This document shows positions 24,800-34,915 of a stretch of 64,000 bases of DNA, piece after piece. Origin of the DNA: Akebia trifoliata (Eukaryota; Streptophyta; Magnoliopsida; Ranunculales; Lardizabalaceae); NCBI GenBank assembly GCA_017979445.1, contig CM030711.1, positions 14,400,922 to 14,464,921 of the forward strand, given 5' to 3'. Made by a program: the position numbers and the translations under genes. Within the stretch, counting starts at the first letter, position 1, and each line of letters opens with the position of its first letter. The notes below the pieces were generated by a model, which was not told the origin of the DNA, made no database searches, and saw only the letters and a list, made by a program, of their open reading frames with translations.

Positions 24800-25290
24800 A
24801 TGTTAGAGTAGGGCCCAGACCAACTCAATATCCTGCCAATTAAAGTAGAGCAGAACCACGTAGACTCGAACTCAAGTGGGGCCTAATTTAGTGTTATGTC
24901 CCAACCAGCTCAGTACCCTGCCAATTAAGGCAGAACAAAATCATGTAAACCCAAACCCAAGTGGGGCCCAATTTAGTGTTATGTTAATCGTGATAGAGTA
25001 AGGCCCCGATTAGCTCAATACCCTGCTAATTAAGGCAGAGTAGAACCACGTAGACTCGAATCCAAGTGGGAGCCCAATTTAGTGTTATATTACTCGTGTC
25101 AGAGTAGGACCCCGACCAACTTAATACCCTGTCAATTAAGGTAAAGTAGAACCACGTAAACCCAAACCCAAGTAGGGCCTATCTTAGTACTTTATTACTC
25201 TTGACAGAGTAGGGCCCCGACTAGCTTCATACCCTGCCAACTAAGGCAGAGCATAACCACGTAGACTCGGATCCAAGTGGGGCTCAATTC
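24800..25290. repeat. Tandem repeat, about 105-bp unit, in the Tat 3' region
   Basis: At least four and a half units carry ACCCTGCCAATTAAGGCAGA, then AACCACGTAGACTCGAATCC, AAGTGGGGCCCAATTTAGTG and AGAGTAGGGCCCCGACCAGC. Boundaries fall near 24910, 25014, 25119 and 25224. Tandem repeats between pol and the 3' LTR are a known feature of Tat/Ogre elements. Irregular partial units extend left to about 24480. Confidence 0.75.
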
Positions 25291-25499
25291 GATTATTTCC
25301 ACATGTAGGCTATTAACAATCAAAGGATTTTTGTTTCATTGATAGTATCTTTTGAGGTTACAAGTATTCCATGGTTTAGGCAGTTCTTGATTAGATATTG
25401 TTAATAAGTAGTATACTCCTTTCTGACCTATTTTGCCACTCTTTATGGCCCTTCCCAATTTGGACCTAATTTTTCGTTATTCTGTTCTTCTTTATTATA

Positions 25500-26450
25500 G
25501 ATTACTCTACATAGCATTAAGTCTCCTTCTTTGAATTTCTTGTGATGGACCCTTTTATTGAAGTAATTCTACAATTTTTGATGATAACTTTCTAGCCTTA
25601 TCAGTATTGTTTTTCATTTTTCTTCTACTATTATTTGCTGGTTATTCTAGTTAGTCTGCACCACCTTTGACCTTATTGTAGGAAAACTGTTCTCCATTAG
25701 TATTATCGCCTCCATTCCATAGGCCATGGCTAATGGAGATGTCCCGGTAGAAGTCCTAGTAGTTGTCCTGTAGGCCCATAGTACTCTGTGCAAGACTGTT
25801 ATCCACCTACCCTTCGACTTGTCCATTGCCCTGCGGATACTGTGGTGTGGAGAATAATTATGTTATCTCATGCTCTTTATAAAAATCTCTAATCTGTTCT
25901 CTTGCGAATTACCTCCCATTATCTAAGACTATTGTGCGTGACAAACCAAATCGGCAGATAATATTCTCCCATATGAAATTTTGCACTTCTTGTAGACGAA
26001 TTCTAGCTAGAGGGAGTGCCTCCGCCAATTTCATGAAGTAATATGTTGCCACCAACAACAAGGTTAGGTTCTCTAGTGTTCTGAACAGCGGACCTACCAG
26101 ATCAATCCCCCATTGTGCGAATGGCTATGAGCTGATTAGGGAATTGAGTTGCATTGTAGGCGAACGGATAATCCTTTTATGTCTTCAACAATTATTACAA
26201 TGCTTAACGTACAGAACTACATCTTTGTGCAAGTATGGCTAAAAATACCCTTGGGAGAGTACTTTTTTAGCCAAAGACCTTGCCCCTAAGTGATTCTCAC
26301 AATTTTTTTGTGGATCTCGCTTAGCACTTCCTCTACTTCTTTTGACGTCAGGCATCATAGAAGTTGTCCACTTATATAGACTTCCTGCACAGCTTCCCAT
26401 CTAGGATTGTGTACCTATCTGCCCTGCTCTTCATACGCCATGCCTCATTT
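25500..26450 (-). pseudogene. Tat integrase remnant
   Basis: The minus strand carries QNFIWENIICRFGLSRTIVL followed by DNG, the middle of the DDE integrase core, and further on SPLAMAYGMEAIIL, matching the SPLALAYGMEAVIPVE stretch near the end of plant Ty3 integrases. Stops and frameshifts interrupt it, so no active enzyme can be made. Confidence 0.75.
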
Positions 26451-26827
26451 GGATCATCAAGCAGTAGTCCTAATTGTAAGAAGGTGAAGATTGGGATCAT
26501 TTACCCTTGATTCCCAATCGTAGCTACCATATTGACCATCTCTGGTTCGTCTATCGTAAGTCTTTCTTGGTAACGTAGTGGCAGTTCTCTCTTATCATGC
26601 CCTACCAATATTGAGGTTATGAATACTAGAACATTTGCATGTCTATTGTCTACTCGTGGTATGTGCTCTACTTTCACTTCCCTAATTGGAGCATGTCAGG
26701 TCTAATTTTCTCCAAATAAAATTGCAACGGAGGATCCCATGCCTCAAACATATCGTTGACATGGTTAACTACTAGCTGCAAGTCACTATAGACTATAGCT
26801 TCTATTACCCCCAGCCTTGTCAACGAA

Positions 26828-27110
26828 TTGAGGCCAAGCAGCATTGCCTCATACTCTACTTCATTGATTGATGCTCTAAACCCAAGTCTGACTGTCTTCT
26901 CTATCCTAGAGTCGTCAAGAGTATTAGTATCACCCCTATTCCTGACCCTTCTAGATTTGAATACCTATCCACATAGATCTTCCACCCTGGATGGTTGCTC
27001 ATCTCTTGCCCATCTTCGGTATTTTTTAGTTTATCTACCAGTAGATCTTTTTTTTCTTCTACTGGAAAGTCTACCAAAAAATTAGCTACTACTTGGCCTT
27101 TTAGCAAAAC
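26828..27110 (-). pseudogene. Second (archaeal-type) RNase H of the Tat element
   Basis: Minus-strand frame with QVVANFLVDFP, then GWKIYVDRYSNLEGSGIGVI. The usual Tat text is WxLYVDGSSNxxGSGxGxxL, so the first catalytic Asp is visible but the surrounding GSS is changed. It follows the first RNase H, and the dual RNase H arrangement is the hallmark of the Tat lineage. Confidence 0.7.
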
Positions 27111-27199
27111 TCTAGGCTTGTATTCTAGCCCAAATTTTAGTAGCTATACACCCATTTTTCCGCTCTACTTGATCCTTCTGTCTTTCCTAGGATATATTT

Positions 27200-28490
27200 G
27201 AAGGGTATTTTATGATGACCTACACTCGGTTTGCTTGAAAGTATGGCCTCAGCCGTAAAACTATGTAGACTAAGGCTAAACCCATCTTCTCAATTTTGGA
27301 ATACTGCGTTTCTGCGTCGGTGAAAGTCTTGCTTAGGAAGTATACGGGCTGCTCAGCTATTGTCTCCATTCTGACCAAGACTAAGCTGAGCGCGCACTCA
27401 AAAATTGCTAGGTACAACCCAACTTCTGGTTTGGAGAGTATAGGTGATCAGCTTAGGTATTTCTTCAGTTATGTGAAAGCATGTTCACATTCCTCTGTCC
27501 ATTCAAACTTGGTATTCTTTCACAGCAACTGGTATAGAGGTCTACATTTATCTGAAGACCTGGATATAAACCTGTTTAGAGCCACGACCCTTTCCGCCAA
27601 CTTTTGAACTTGCTTCTACGTTTTTGGCGAGGGCATCTCCAACAAAGCTCTAATCTGATTAGGGTTAGCTTCTATCCCCTTCTTCGTGATCAGGTATCCC
27701 AAAAATTTCCCTAAAGTTAATGCGAAAATGCATTTTTTTGGGTTAAGCTTTATTCCAACCTTCCTTACTCGAGAGAAGAACCCCTTCCAAGTTAGCAACA
27801 TAATCTTTCTTCTCCTTGCTCTTCACTAGCAAGTCGTCAATATAGACTTCTACGATCTTGTCTAATAAGTTTATGAAGAGCTCCGTTACTAGCCTCTAAT
27901 AAGTTGCTCCTATATTCTTCAATCTAAATGGCATGACTTTGTAGCAGTATAGCCTCTACTCAAGAATGAATGTTGTCTTCTCTTGATTTACTGGATTGAG
28001 CTGAATCTGGTTGTAGCAAAATAGTCATCCATAAATGATAGCCTTTTATGACCTAAAATAGTATCTACTAACTAGTCAATCCTTGGTATAGAAAAACTAT
28101 CTTTAGGGTAGGCCTTATTTACGTTTGTAAAATCGATACAAACTCTAACTTTCCCATTCTTCTTTGGCATTGCCACTATATTAGCTATCCAATCAGAAAG
28201 CTATACTTCCCTAATAAACCCTACTCTGATCAGCTTGTTCACCTATTCATTTACTATTTCTCTGAAATGATATACTAGTCTTATTGGCTTCTACTTTACT
28301 GGCCTCACAGTCGGCTCAACATTTAAGTGATGGCAGATCACTTTGGGGTTAATCCCCTGCATCTCTTCTACAGACCAAATGAAAATGTCACTGTTCCTTC
28401 TCAGGCAGTCTACCAACTCTTTCAGCTCCTCTAGGCCCAGTTCTACCCTTACCCCAATCTGCCTTCCTTCCCCCACATCCATCATCCGGA
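27200..28490 (-). pseudogene. Reverse transcriptase plus first RNase H of the Tat element
   Basis: Blocks in order on the minus strand: INPKVICHHLNVEPTVRPVK (just before the RT core); KVGIKLNPKKCIFALTLGKF then LGYLITKKGIEANPNQIRAL (RT thumb to connection); and QPVYFLSKTFTDAETQYSKI then EKMGLALVYIVLRLRPYFQA (Ty3 RNase H). Frames change between blocks and stops are present, so the polymerase is dead. Confidence 0.8.
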
Positions 28491-28518
28491 TGTTCTCCAG
28501 GCATGGGGGCTCACTAGG

Positions 28519-28960
28519 CTAAGCTCCCCCCACTGTAATTGCTATTGTTGAGTGTTTTCCTTGGAGAACTCTTTTTTGCCCAGCACGCACACCTGGGTCA
28601 TTACCTGATCCCCTCGGATGTCCCACACCCTCTGTAGTATTGGGAATCTCATAATTTGGTAGTACATTGAAGGTACAGCCATCATCTTGTGGGTCCACCA
28701 TCTGTCCGGTATAGCATTGTAAATGGAGCTTGCTTCGATAACCATAAACCTAATCATCAAAGTTATCGGCCCTATTTGCACAGGCAATATTATTTCCCTC
28801 CATGGTTGGCTCATCCTCCCATCAAACTCAATCAAAGGGGCTCTTACTTGGGTGAGCACGCTTCTATTGAGACTCATCTTCAAAAACGTTAAGGCATACA
28901 GAATGTCGACTGAGCTGCTGTTATCGATCAACACCCTCTTAAAAGTGAAAGTGCCTACCT
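28519..28960 (-). pseudogene. Tat aspartic protease remnant
   Basis: A minus-strand frame of 130 codons begins MLIDNSSSVDILYALTFLKM. It corresponds to the retropepsin text VDxGSSADILxxxxFxKM, with the active-site Asp followed by NSSS in place of xGSS. Later residues (GPITLMIRFMVIEASSIYNA) continue the domain. It lies between gag and RT, as in Ty3 polyproteins. Confidence 0.7.
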
Positions 28961-29299
28961 AGAGGATTACCACCAACACATCATAATGTGGCCTTGCCAC
29001 CCCCTCTAAGTGTTTTTCCGTGAAAGTCACGGTCTATTCTCTGTAGGGATCTGTTTGCTTTGTGGGTCCACTTCTCGTTGTATAGACTTGAGCAAGGTGC
29101 TATGTTCGTCGCCTTTTGAATCTCTCATCAATCTTGTCTAGGTTTGACCTCTTAGATTCTTGTTTTAGGACAACGTGAATAAATTATGCCCTTTCATCCT
29201 TCTCTTCAACAGGTGGCTTATTAGGTCTCTAATTCTTATTTCAGAAAGAATTCTCTCTTTGTCTCTTGGACAAGTTCCTTAGTCGGCCCTACTTTGCCA

Positions 29300-30560
29300 A
29301 TCTCTGTAGAAATCTTCTTAATACTTGGCACATATTGGTAGTGTGGGCCTACACATTATGATACTCGTAGTATCACCCATCTTGTTTTATTTGATCTCAA
29401 GGGAGAGGTGCTGGAATATGGTTCATTAACGATGAAAGGTAGGATTTCACTAAGGGGCATGAAGAAATATGTCTCCTCCCTCCTCTGCTCTCTACCCTGC
29501 TTGAGAGGTCTCTTCCTACTCTGCTGCTTCTTATTAGACTTCGCCACAATATGTATGACCTTGCTCTTCCGGTTGAATTCTGAGGGTCATCTTCCAATCT
29601 GATGTATTTTTCTACTATTTTGAATAATTCACTTAGTGTTTCTGGTCTCCTCTTCACAAGAGACCTGTACAACCCTGAGTTAGATGGCAAAGAGTTCTTG
29701 AACGTCACTACTATCGTTCTCTCGTCGCAACTTTTCAAAATCATTGTTTATTCCCTGAATCTTTTCATAAATTCTCTAAAGCTCTCCCCAGATTGCATTC
29801 TTATGTTGAGCAGAGCATCCATGTCTTCGCAACTCTTCCTGTTGCCAATGTAACGCGTTACAAATACAGTACAAAGCTCATCAAAAGAAGCTACTAATCC
29901 ACATTGCAACTTGTGGAACTAGGTCAGCACATTTCCCTGCAAACTAGAAAGAAAAAGTCTGCACATCAAATCCTCATTCCCTTCCCACAGTATGAGCATC
30001 TGTCAAAAGTGGAACAAGTGCTCCACTAGATCCTTCTTCCCAGAGTAAGGGGTGAAACGTGGTGGTATGAATTTCTTCGAGATCTCTTCAACCAAGATCT
30101 CCGCTGTAAAGGGGGTCTTTGAGTACCTCTAACGGCTTGCACTACAATTGTGCCAATATTTGCACTCTTCATTGTCTCCTTCTCCTTTCTGATCATCTTT
30201 CTGATCTCCTCTTGATTAGACCCATTGGTGGTTCAACTGAATAGTAATAGTAGCAACTTCTATTTCTCATTCCCCAATCGAGATTTACGGTTTGCCTTCT
30301 GCATTTGAGACATGATTATCTCTAGCAAGAAGCTGAGGATCTCGTGGAGAGAGATATTGTCTTTCTTGTTGCTACTTTTTTAAACGTTGACTCGAATTTC
30401 GATTATGTTCAGCTAAATCATCCATCTTCTTCTGCATATCCTCTTACTGCTTCCTCATGGTTTCTAGCATCGTTAGAAGGTGAGCATCTATAGTAGGTGC
30501 CACGAGTGGGGGTGCATTAACTTTGGTTTTTCTAGTGGATCTCCTCATTGTTTTGACTCA
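29300..30560 (-). pseudogene. Tat gag remnant
   Basis: Minus-strand frames include CDERTIVVTFKNSLPSNSGL, then YRSLVKRRPETLSELFKIVE and KYIRLEDDPQN, the capsid region typical of plant Ty3 gag. It lies directly downstream of the primer-binding site. Several stops interrupt it. Confidence 0.65.
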
Positions 30561-30580
30561 AATCAATTATGTTGTTGGGT

Positions 30581-30598
30581 TTCCCACGGACGGCGCCA
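30581..30598 (-). other. Primer-binding site of the Tat element
   Basis: On the minus strand this reads TGGCGCCGTCCGTGGGAA, separated by a few bases from the end of the right LTR. TGGCGCCGTCTGTGGGAA-like sites are common in plant Tat elements. It proves that the right LTR is the 5' LTR and that the element is minus-oriented. Confidence 0.8.
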
Positions 30599-30602
30599 AA
30601 TT

Positions 30603-31180
30603 TGTGAGGGTCAGATTTCGGTGAACGGTACTGATAGACTTTGCCTCACAAATCTGAAGTCACTCATTCCACTTCTTTGCTAGCACTGACATGGTACCTG
30701 CCAAAAACTCTCCAACACTCAAGTTAAAGTAGTAAAGGAATAATGGATATTACTGGTTAGACTCTTAATCGACCAAAAAGATCTTTCAGCTTATGTTTAT
30801 TGTGTTATTTATAAATCCTTCCACTAAATCAGGATTTCCTCTTTTTGCGGGAAGTGATCCAGGAAAATCCCATGATTCTAAGGATCCTAAAAGAAATGGG
30901 GATCTTTGGGACTAGAAATGCTATATTGGTGAGATCTCCTCCGAGATCTCTAAGCTTGACATGCGCAAACTAGAATCACATATATTATTTTACAAGGTCT
31001 GCCCTACTTGGCAGACCAGGTCTTGTTCAGTGTTGTGCTACCTTTTGACAGGTTAGGTGCTTCCTACCTTAACAACCCTTCTGTTGGGCAGCACTTCGTA
31101 TGTTGATCTGCACATGGTACTACTTAATTGGCTTGGATATGCGTACGATCTAGATAACTGTGCGATTATTTCCCTCTACA
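30603..31180 (-). repeat. 5' LTR of the Tat element
   Basis: 578 bp, TGTGAGGGTC...CCCTCTACA in plus orientation, collinear with 12172-12734 plus the 19286-19298 tail. TSD ccctt follows at 31181-31185. Confidence 0.85.
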
Positions 31181-31440
31181 CCCTTCATCTTTAATCAAAT
31201 TTTCAATCAAACTTAACGTTAAAAAAATTACTAAAATACCTTTCATCTTTAATCAAATTTTCAAAAAGAAGATTACTAAAATACCCTTCATCTTTACCGA
31301 AATATCTTTCATCTTTAATCAAATTTCTAACCAAACTTAACCTTAAAAAATAAAATTGAATTACCAAAATACCTTTCATTTTTAATCAAATTTTCAACCA
31401 AACTTAACCTTAAAAAAAAAAAAGATTATCAAAATACCCT
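31181..31440. repeat. Minisatellite, right half of the split array
   Basis: Continues the CCCTTCATCTTTAATCAAAT units seen at 11760-12171 beyond the retrotransposon. Confidence 0.75.
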
Positions 31441-31728
31441 TCATCTAATATAAATTTATTATATATATGTATATGGTGTAATTATATATTTATTAAGGTA
31501 TTTTGAACTTTTTAGGTGTATTATGAGTGCATTATCAACATTAAGGATATTCTGGTCATTTTACTATAATCCAGCAGTAAAAAATTGTCAAACGAACATC
31601 AATTTTTGATTTATATACTTCTATAATGAACAAGTTTTTGTTGGATGTAGTTTTTCAGGCTTTGGACTCCTACTCCTTGCAGAAGCTGGCTTCTGAAGTT
31701 AAAACTGACTTCTTTAAAGAACAGACCC

Positions 31729-32315
31729 TTAGTCTCCAACCACATGGACACCATATGTTGTTGTAGGAACTAAACACTACTCTAGATAGCAATTTTATAT
31801 CTGATGGTCAAGATCATATGTATTTTCATGAGTCCTTTTTCATGAGGGGCCCTTTTATATTGATTTCTAATCATTAATTGATACTAAAATTTTATATTCA
31901 TTGTCACTAGTTAAAATAATTTCTTGAAATAAATATAAATAAATGTTTTTAAAAACATAATTTTGTGAAGGAAGATTAGTAATGAATTTAAAAAGTTTTG
32001 AAAAACTTTGTTTCAACATTAACGGAGAATAAATAATACTTGAGTTTGGAGTCTAGCGATAAAATACTGTATGACAAAAAGTTGTTCTAGGATTCAACAA
32101 CACCAATTGGATATTGATGCATATCTAGAGAAACATAAACGACTTATGAAATTTATTTCCCTTTTAAAATTAAAACCAAACAATGAAAATTTACTTTTCT
32201 TGTGCTGCATCCCAACATGTTTTTGGATGTCACAAGGTGACATGGTTATAAAACTTTCCTAACTAACGTGGTTAGGAATTTTCCTTACAAAACTTAGAAA
32301 TGTCTTTAAAATTAA
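31729..32315. other. AT-rich intergenic spacer
   Basis: Nothing recognisable. Short frames here have no domain. Confidence 0.4.
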
Positions 32316-32317
32316 TG

Positions 32318-32499
32318 GTGTTGTTAACAAGTTCCCTTAGGGAATATGTAAAGATGCATTAAATACACTTCAAAAAATATTTACTACCTAAAATACCCTT
32401 AAAAAAAATATTCTACCGAAAAACACCCATAAATGCTTATTTCCAAAGTGTATTTAATGAATCCCAATATGTGACCTTGGGTAACATATTAACAAAACC
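32318..32499. mobile_element. Mutator-like MITE, decayed copy
   Basis: Mirrored blocks GATGCATTAAATACACTT / AAGTGTATTTAATGAATC, with ends GGTGTTGTTAAC at the left and GGTTTTGTTAAT read from the right. This is the same family as 32516-32671, which lies 17 bp downstream. No certain TSD. Confidence 0.6.
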
Positions 32500-32515
32500 T
32501 TATGATTAATATAAG

Positions 32516-32671
32516 GGGTCTTGTTAATGTGTGCCCTGAGGGCACATGCTAAGATGCATTAAATACACCTTGAAAACAAGCATTTGAGGGTATTTTTGGT
32601 AGAAAAATCAAGTTTTAAGGTGTATTTAATGCATCATAACTATATCCTTAGAGCACATGTTAACAAAACCC
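32516..32671. mobile_element. Mutator-like MITE with exact 9-bp TSD
   Basis: 156 bp with terminal inverted repeats of about 50 bp: GGGTCTTGTTAATGTGTGCC at the left against GGGTTTTGTTAACATGTGCT from the right. An exact 9-bp duplication, taatataag, lies at 32507-32515 and 32672-32680. The size and TSD fit Mutator-derived MITEs. Confidence 0.85.
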
Positions 32672-32941
32672 TAATATAAGAGATTGTATAAACTTTAAAA
32701 ATGCTAAATTGACTTCATACAACATTGCGTTCAATATAGGTGCTTTTCCTCAAGGATTCCTTGCACACCACCACGTCAACATTGTTAAACCCTGAGTTGT
32801 AGGAAGTCAGTATAGAACGGTTCATAAACTTTTCCAACATGTTGTGTCGTTCTATGTAATATAAGGATCTTTTTATAATTAAAAACATTAACACTCACCC
32901 TTCACTTGTTATAATAGCAAAGATATAAAAAATAGAATCCC

Positions 32942-33230
32942 GAGGGGTTGACTTAATGACCAATTTGGATCTATAAATGGTTAATGCCCGTAGATTGTGA
33001 GTTTGATACCTAATATGTGCATTAATTCCTCAGGGGCCACCTGCAAGTGTGCACCATCACTTACTTAGTGCGTGTGATGTGCGGACATTGCACGTGCCCT
33101 GGGACTAGTCCTTGGATAAGACCATGCTCATGGACAAAGCAAAGTCCAGATACAAGCCTAATCCACTACCTGCAGAGATTCTCGATATATATATATATAT
33201 ATATAAGTATATTATTTTCTATTTTCAAAG
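32942..33230 (+). mobile_element. tRNA-derived SINE, plus strand
   Basis: A pol III-like internal promoter is visible: GTTGACTTAATGACC as a diverged A box and GAGTTTGATACC as a B box (consensus GGTTCGANNCC) about 40 bases later. A GC-richer body with GTGCACC / GTGCGTGTGATGTGCGGAC follows, and the element ends in a (TA)n tail at about 33187-33205. No open frame matters here. Confidence 0.55.
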
Positions 33231-33713
33231 AAATAATATTAATATGGCATATTTCTCATTCCCACCATAATTTCCTAATCTGAGGGGACACTTGCCTAGT
33301 TTATTCATCTAATTCCTTCAAAATTCAATTGAGTTTATTCAATTAGTTAAGGTTAACAGGTGATTGAGACTCATCAAGTTATAGAAATGATCAGATATTA
33401 TCCTTTTTTATCAAATTTTGATGTTTATGCATCCAATAATTATGGCAATAACAGTTTTCTTGCAAAGATTTGGTTTTGGTTAAATGAATCATGTTCTCCA
33501 TTTAACTTGGTTCGAAGTAATCTTATTTTATCCTTGAAAGCGAGTTTATATTTTATTTTTTCTTAATCCTTAAATACATATGTCAGTTGTTAAATTATTT
33601 CATTTTAATACTAGTACATCATCCCTGATAATTTTTGTATGTCCAAATTGTTAATGGTCTAACAGAAAAACAGTTTCAGCCTCAAAATTCTTAATTTTGA
33701 ACATAAAGTATAA

Positions 33714-34336
33714 GAGCAACTCCAAGGCCCGACCTCTCATGCGACCGATACCCACATAACTGACGACTTGGGTCATGGAGCACAGAAATTGCAACTCCAA
33801 CGCAAAACCCATAACATGTCAGATTTTGGGTTTTCTGAATCTCACGATGGTAAATCCGTCGCTCCTCTCACCTTCCACATTTTTTGGAGGGGATCGAAAT
33901 CAGATGATTGGTATAGTAGGTATCCAATAGTTGAAGCTCATTGCTCTATTTAAAAACTCAAGAATCAAAGCTTCAGCAACACCAATGGATCCCCGTAAAC
34001 CTCTATTAATGACGTCTACTCACAATCTCTCTCTCTCTCTCTCTTTGGCATTGAGTCAGACTGTTGGTGACGAAGATGGGTTTAGCTTTTGGCACCCCTA
34101 ACGTTTACTTATTTACACCATAATTAAAAATATAGAAAATTAGTAAGATTGCTAACAGATGGGGTGCCAATAGAAAATTAATTTAAATTTTATTTGAATT
34201 TCATTTGGAAAAAAATGGATTAAAAAATATATAAATACTTATGGATGACAAATTTCGGTATTGGGGTGCATAACCATGGATATCCATAATTTGATATCCA
34301 TAACCACTAAAATGAGTTCCACAGTCGTCCTTGCTC
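33714..34336. mobile_element. Harbinger-like element with TAA TSD
   Basis: Ends GAGCAACTCCAAGG at the left and GAGCAAGGACGAC from the right, each flanked by TAA (33711-33713 and 34337-34339). The inverted repeat is short and imperfect, so this is tentative. A (CT)n microsatellite (about 34028-34044) and a piece of the CCCAACTTTTA-type MITE lie inside. Confidence 0.45.
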
Positions 34337-34559
34337 TAAAACAATGTGTCCCAAGAACATGTGATATGATGCCACACACAATTGCTTAAAGTACTTTGAT
34401 GCTTTGGAAAGCAATTGAGAACTTTAGAGAATAATGATGGAATGCACGCAGTCTTAGTACGCAATTGGGTAAGATCTATGGTTCTGTGCTCTTGCCACAT
34501 CATCCGCGTATCTAACCGCGTACGAAGAGCGCGTGCATTCCCCACGACTCAACTTTAAA

Positions 34560-34915
34560 TCAATAGTCCACATTCTACTTTATTATTTATTTATTTTGTA
34601 TTGGGTTCAAACTTTAACCTTCTTTCCCTTCAAAGCAAAGTGTACTAAACTCTTTTTACATTTACTTTAAAAATGATAATGGACTTCTTGTCCACACCTA
34701 AAACTAGCTACAGAAGTAGCAGGTCCAAGTACTTGAATAAAGAACATTAAAGACTAGCTATAGCTAGTACTTGGGGTCAACACATGGGATTATGGGAACA
34801 CGAGTTAGTTGTATGTGATACATGCGAAGTGCCACAAAATGATAATTTAAGAGACTCCATTAATCTATCTATATATATGTTGTAACAAAGCTGTCTAAGA
34901 GACCACAAAAGACTA
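34560..34915 (+). promoter_or_regulatory. Promoter region of the ABCG transporter
   Basis: A TATA-like run, CTATATATATG (34869-34879), lies about 37 bp before the start codon, leaving room for only a short 5' leader. A GGTCAA (34775-34780) is a W-box core, TTGACC, on the other strand, next to a CACATG E-box-like word. WRKY control of defence-related PDR genes is known, but for this gene it is only inferred. Confidence 0.45.

Larger units (their letters stand above)
12172..31180 (-). mobile_element. Tat-lineage Ty3 LTR retrotransposon, minus strand, with nested insertions
   Basis: A structurally complete but dead element. The LTRs begin TGTG and end CTACA and lie at 12172 and 30603-31180. The flanking TSD ccctt is exact (12167-12171 and 31181-31185). 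A primer-binding site (30581-30598) adjoins the right LTR and a purine tract adjoins the left one. Minus-strand coding remnants appear in the order gag, protease, reverse transcriptase, RNase H, second RNase H, integrase, which is Ty3 order. The second RNase H, with a VDRYSNLEGSGIGVIL motif, points to the Tat lineage. Many stops and frameshifts make it inactive. About 6.6 kb of inner LARD-like element and 1.75 kb of solo LTR are later insertions. Confidence 0.85.
11565..31728. mobile_element. Harbinger/Tourist-like element split by a 19-kb retrotransposon
   Basis: The left end GGGCCTATTCGTTGAC (11565) and the right end reading GGGTCTGTTCTTTAAAG inward from 31728 are imperfect inverted repeats, each bordered by TTA (11562-11564 and 31729-31731). 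This fits PIF/Harbinger elements, which duplicate TWA. Without the retrotransposon and its TSD copy it would be about 1.15 kb. Its interior is mostly a minisatellite (about 11760-12171 and 31181-31440). No transposase is visible, so it is non-autonomous. Confidence 0.65.

Noticed and set aside
24480..25290. CRISPR-like array
   Set aside because: The units are about 105-bp direct tandem repeats without unique spacers, in a plant retrotransposon.
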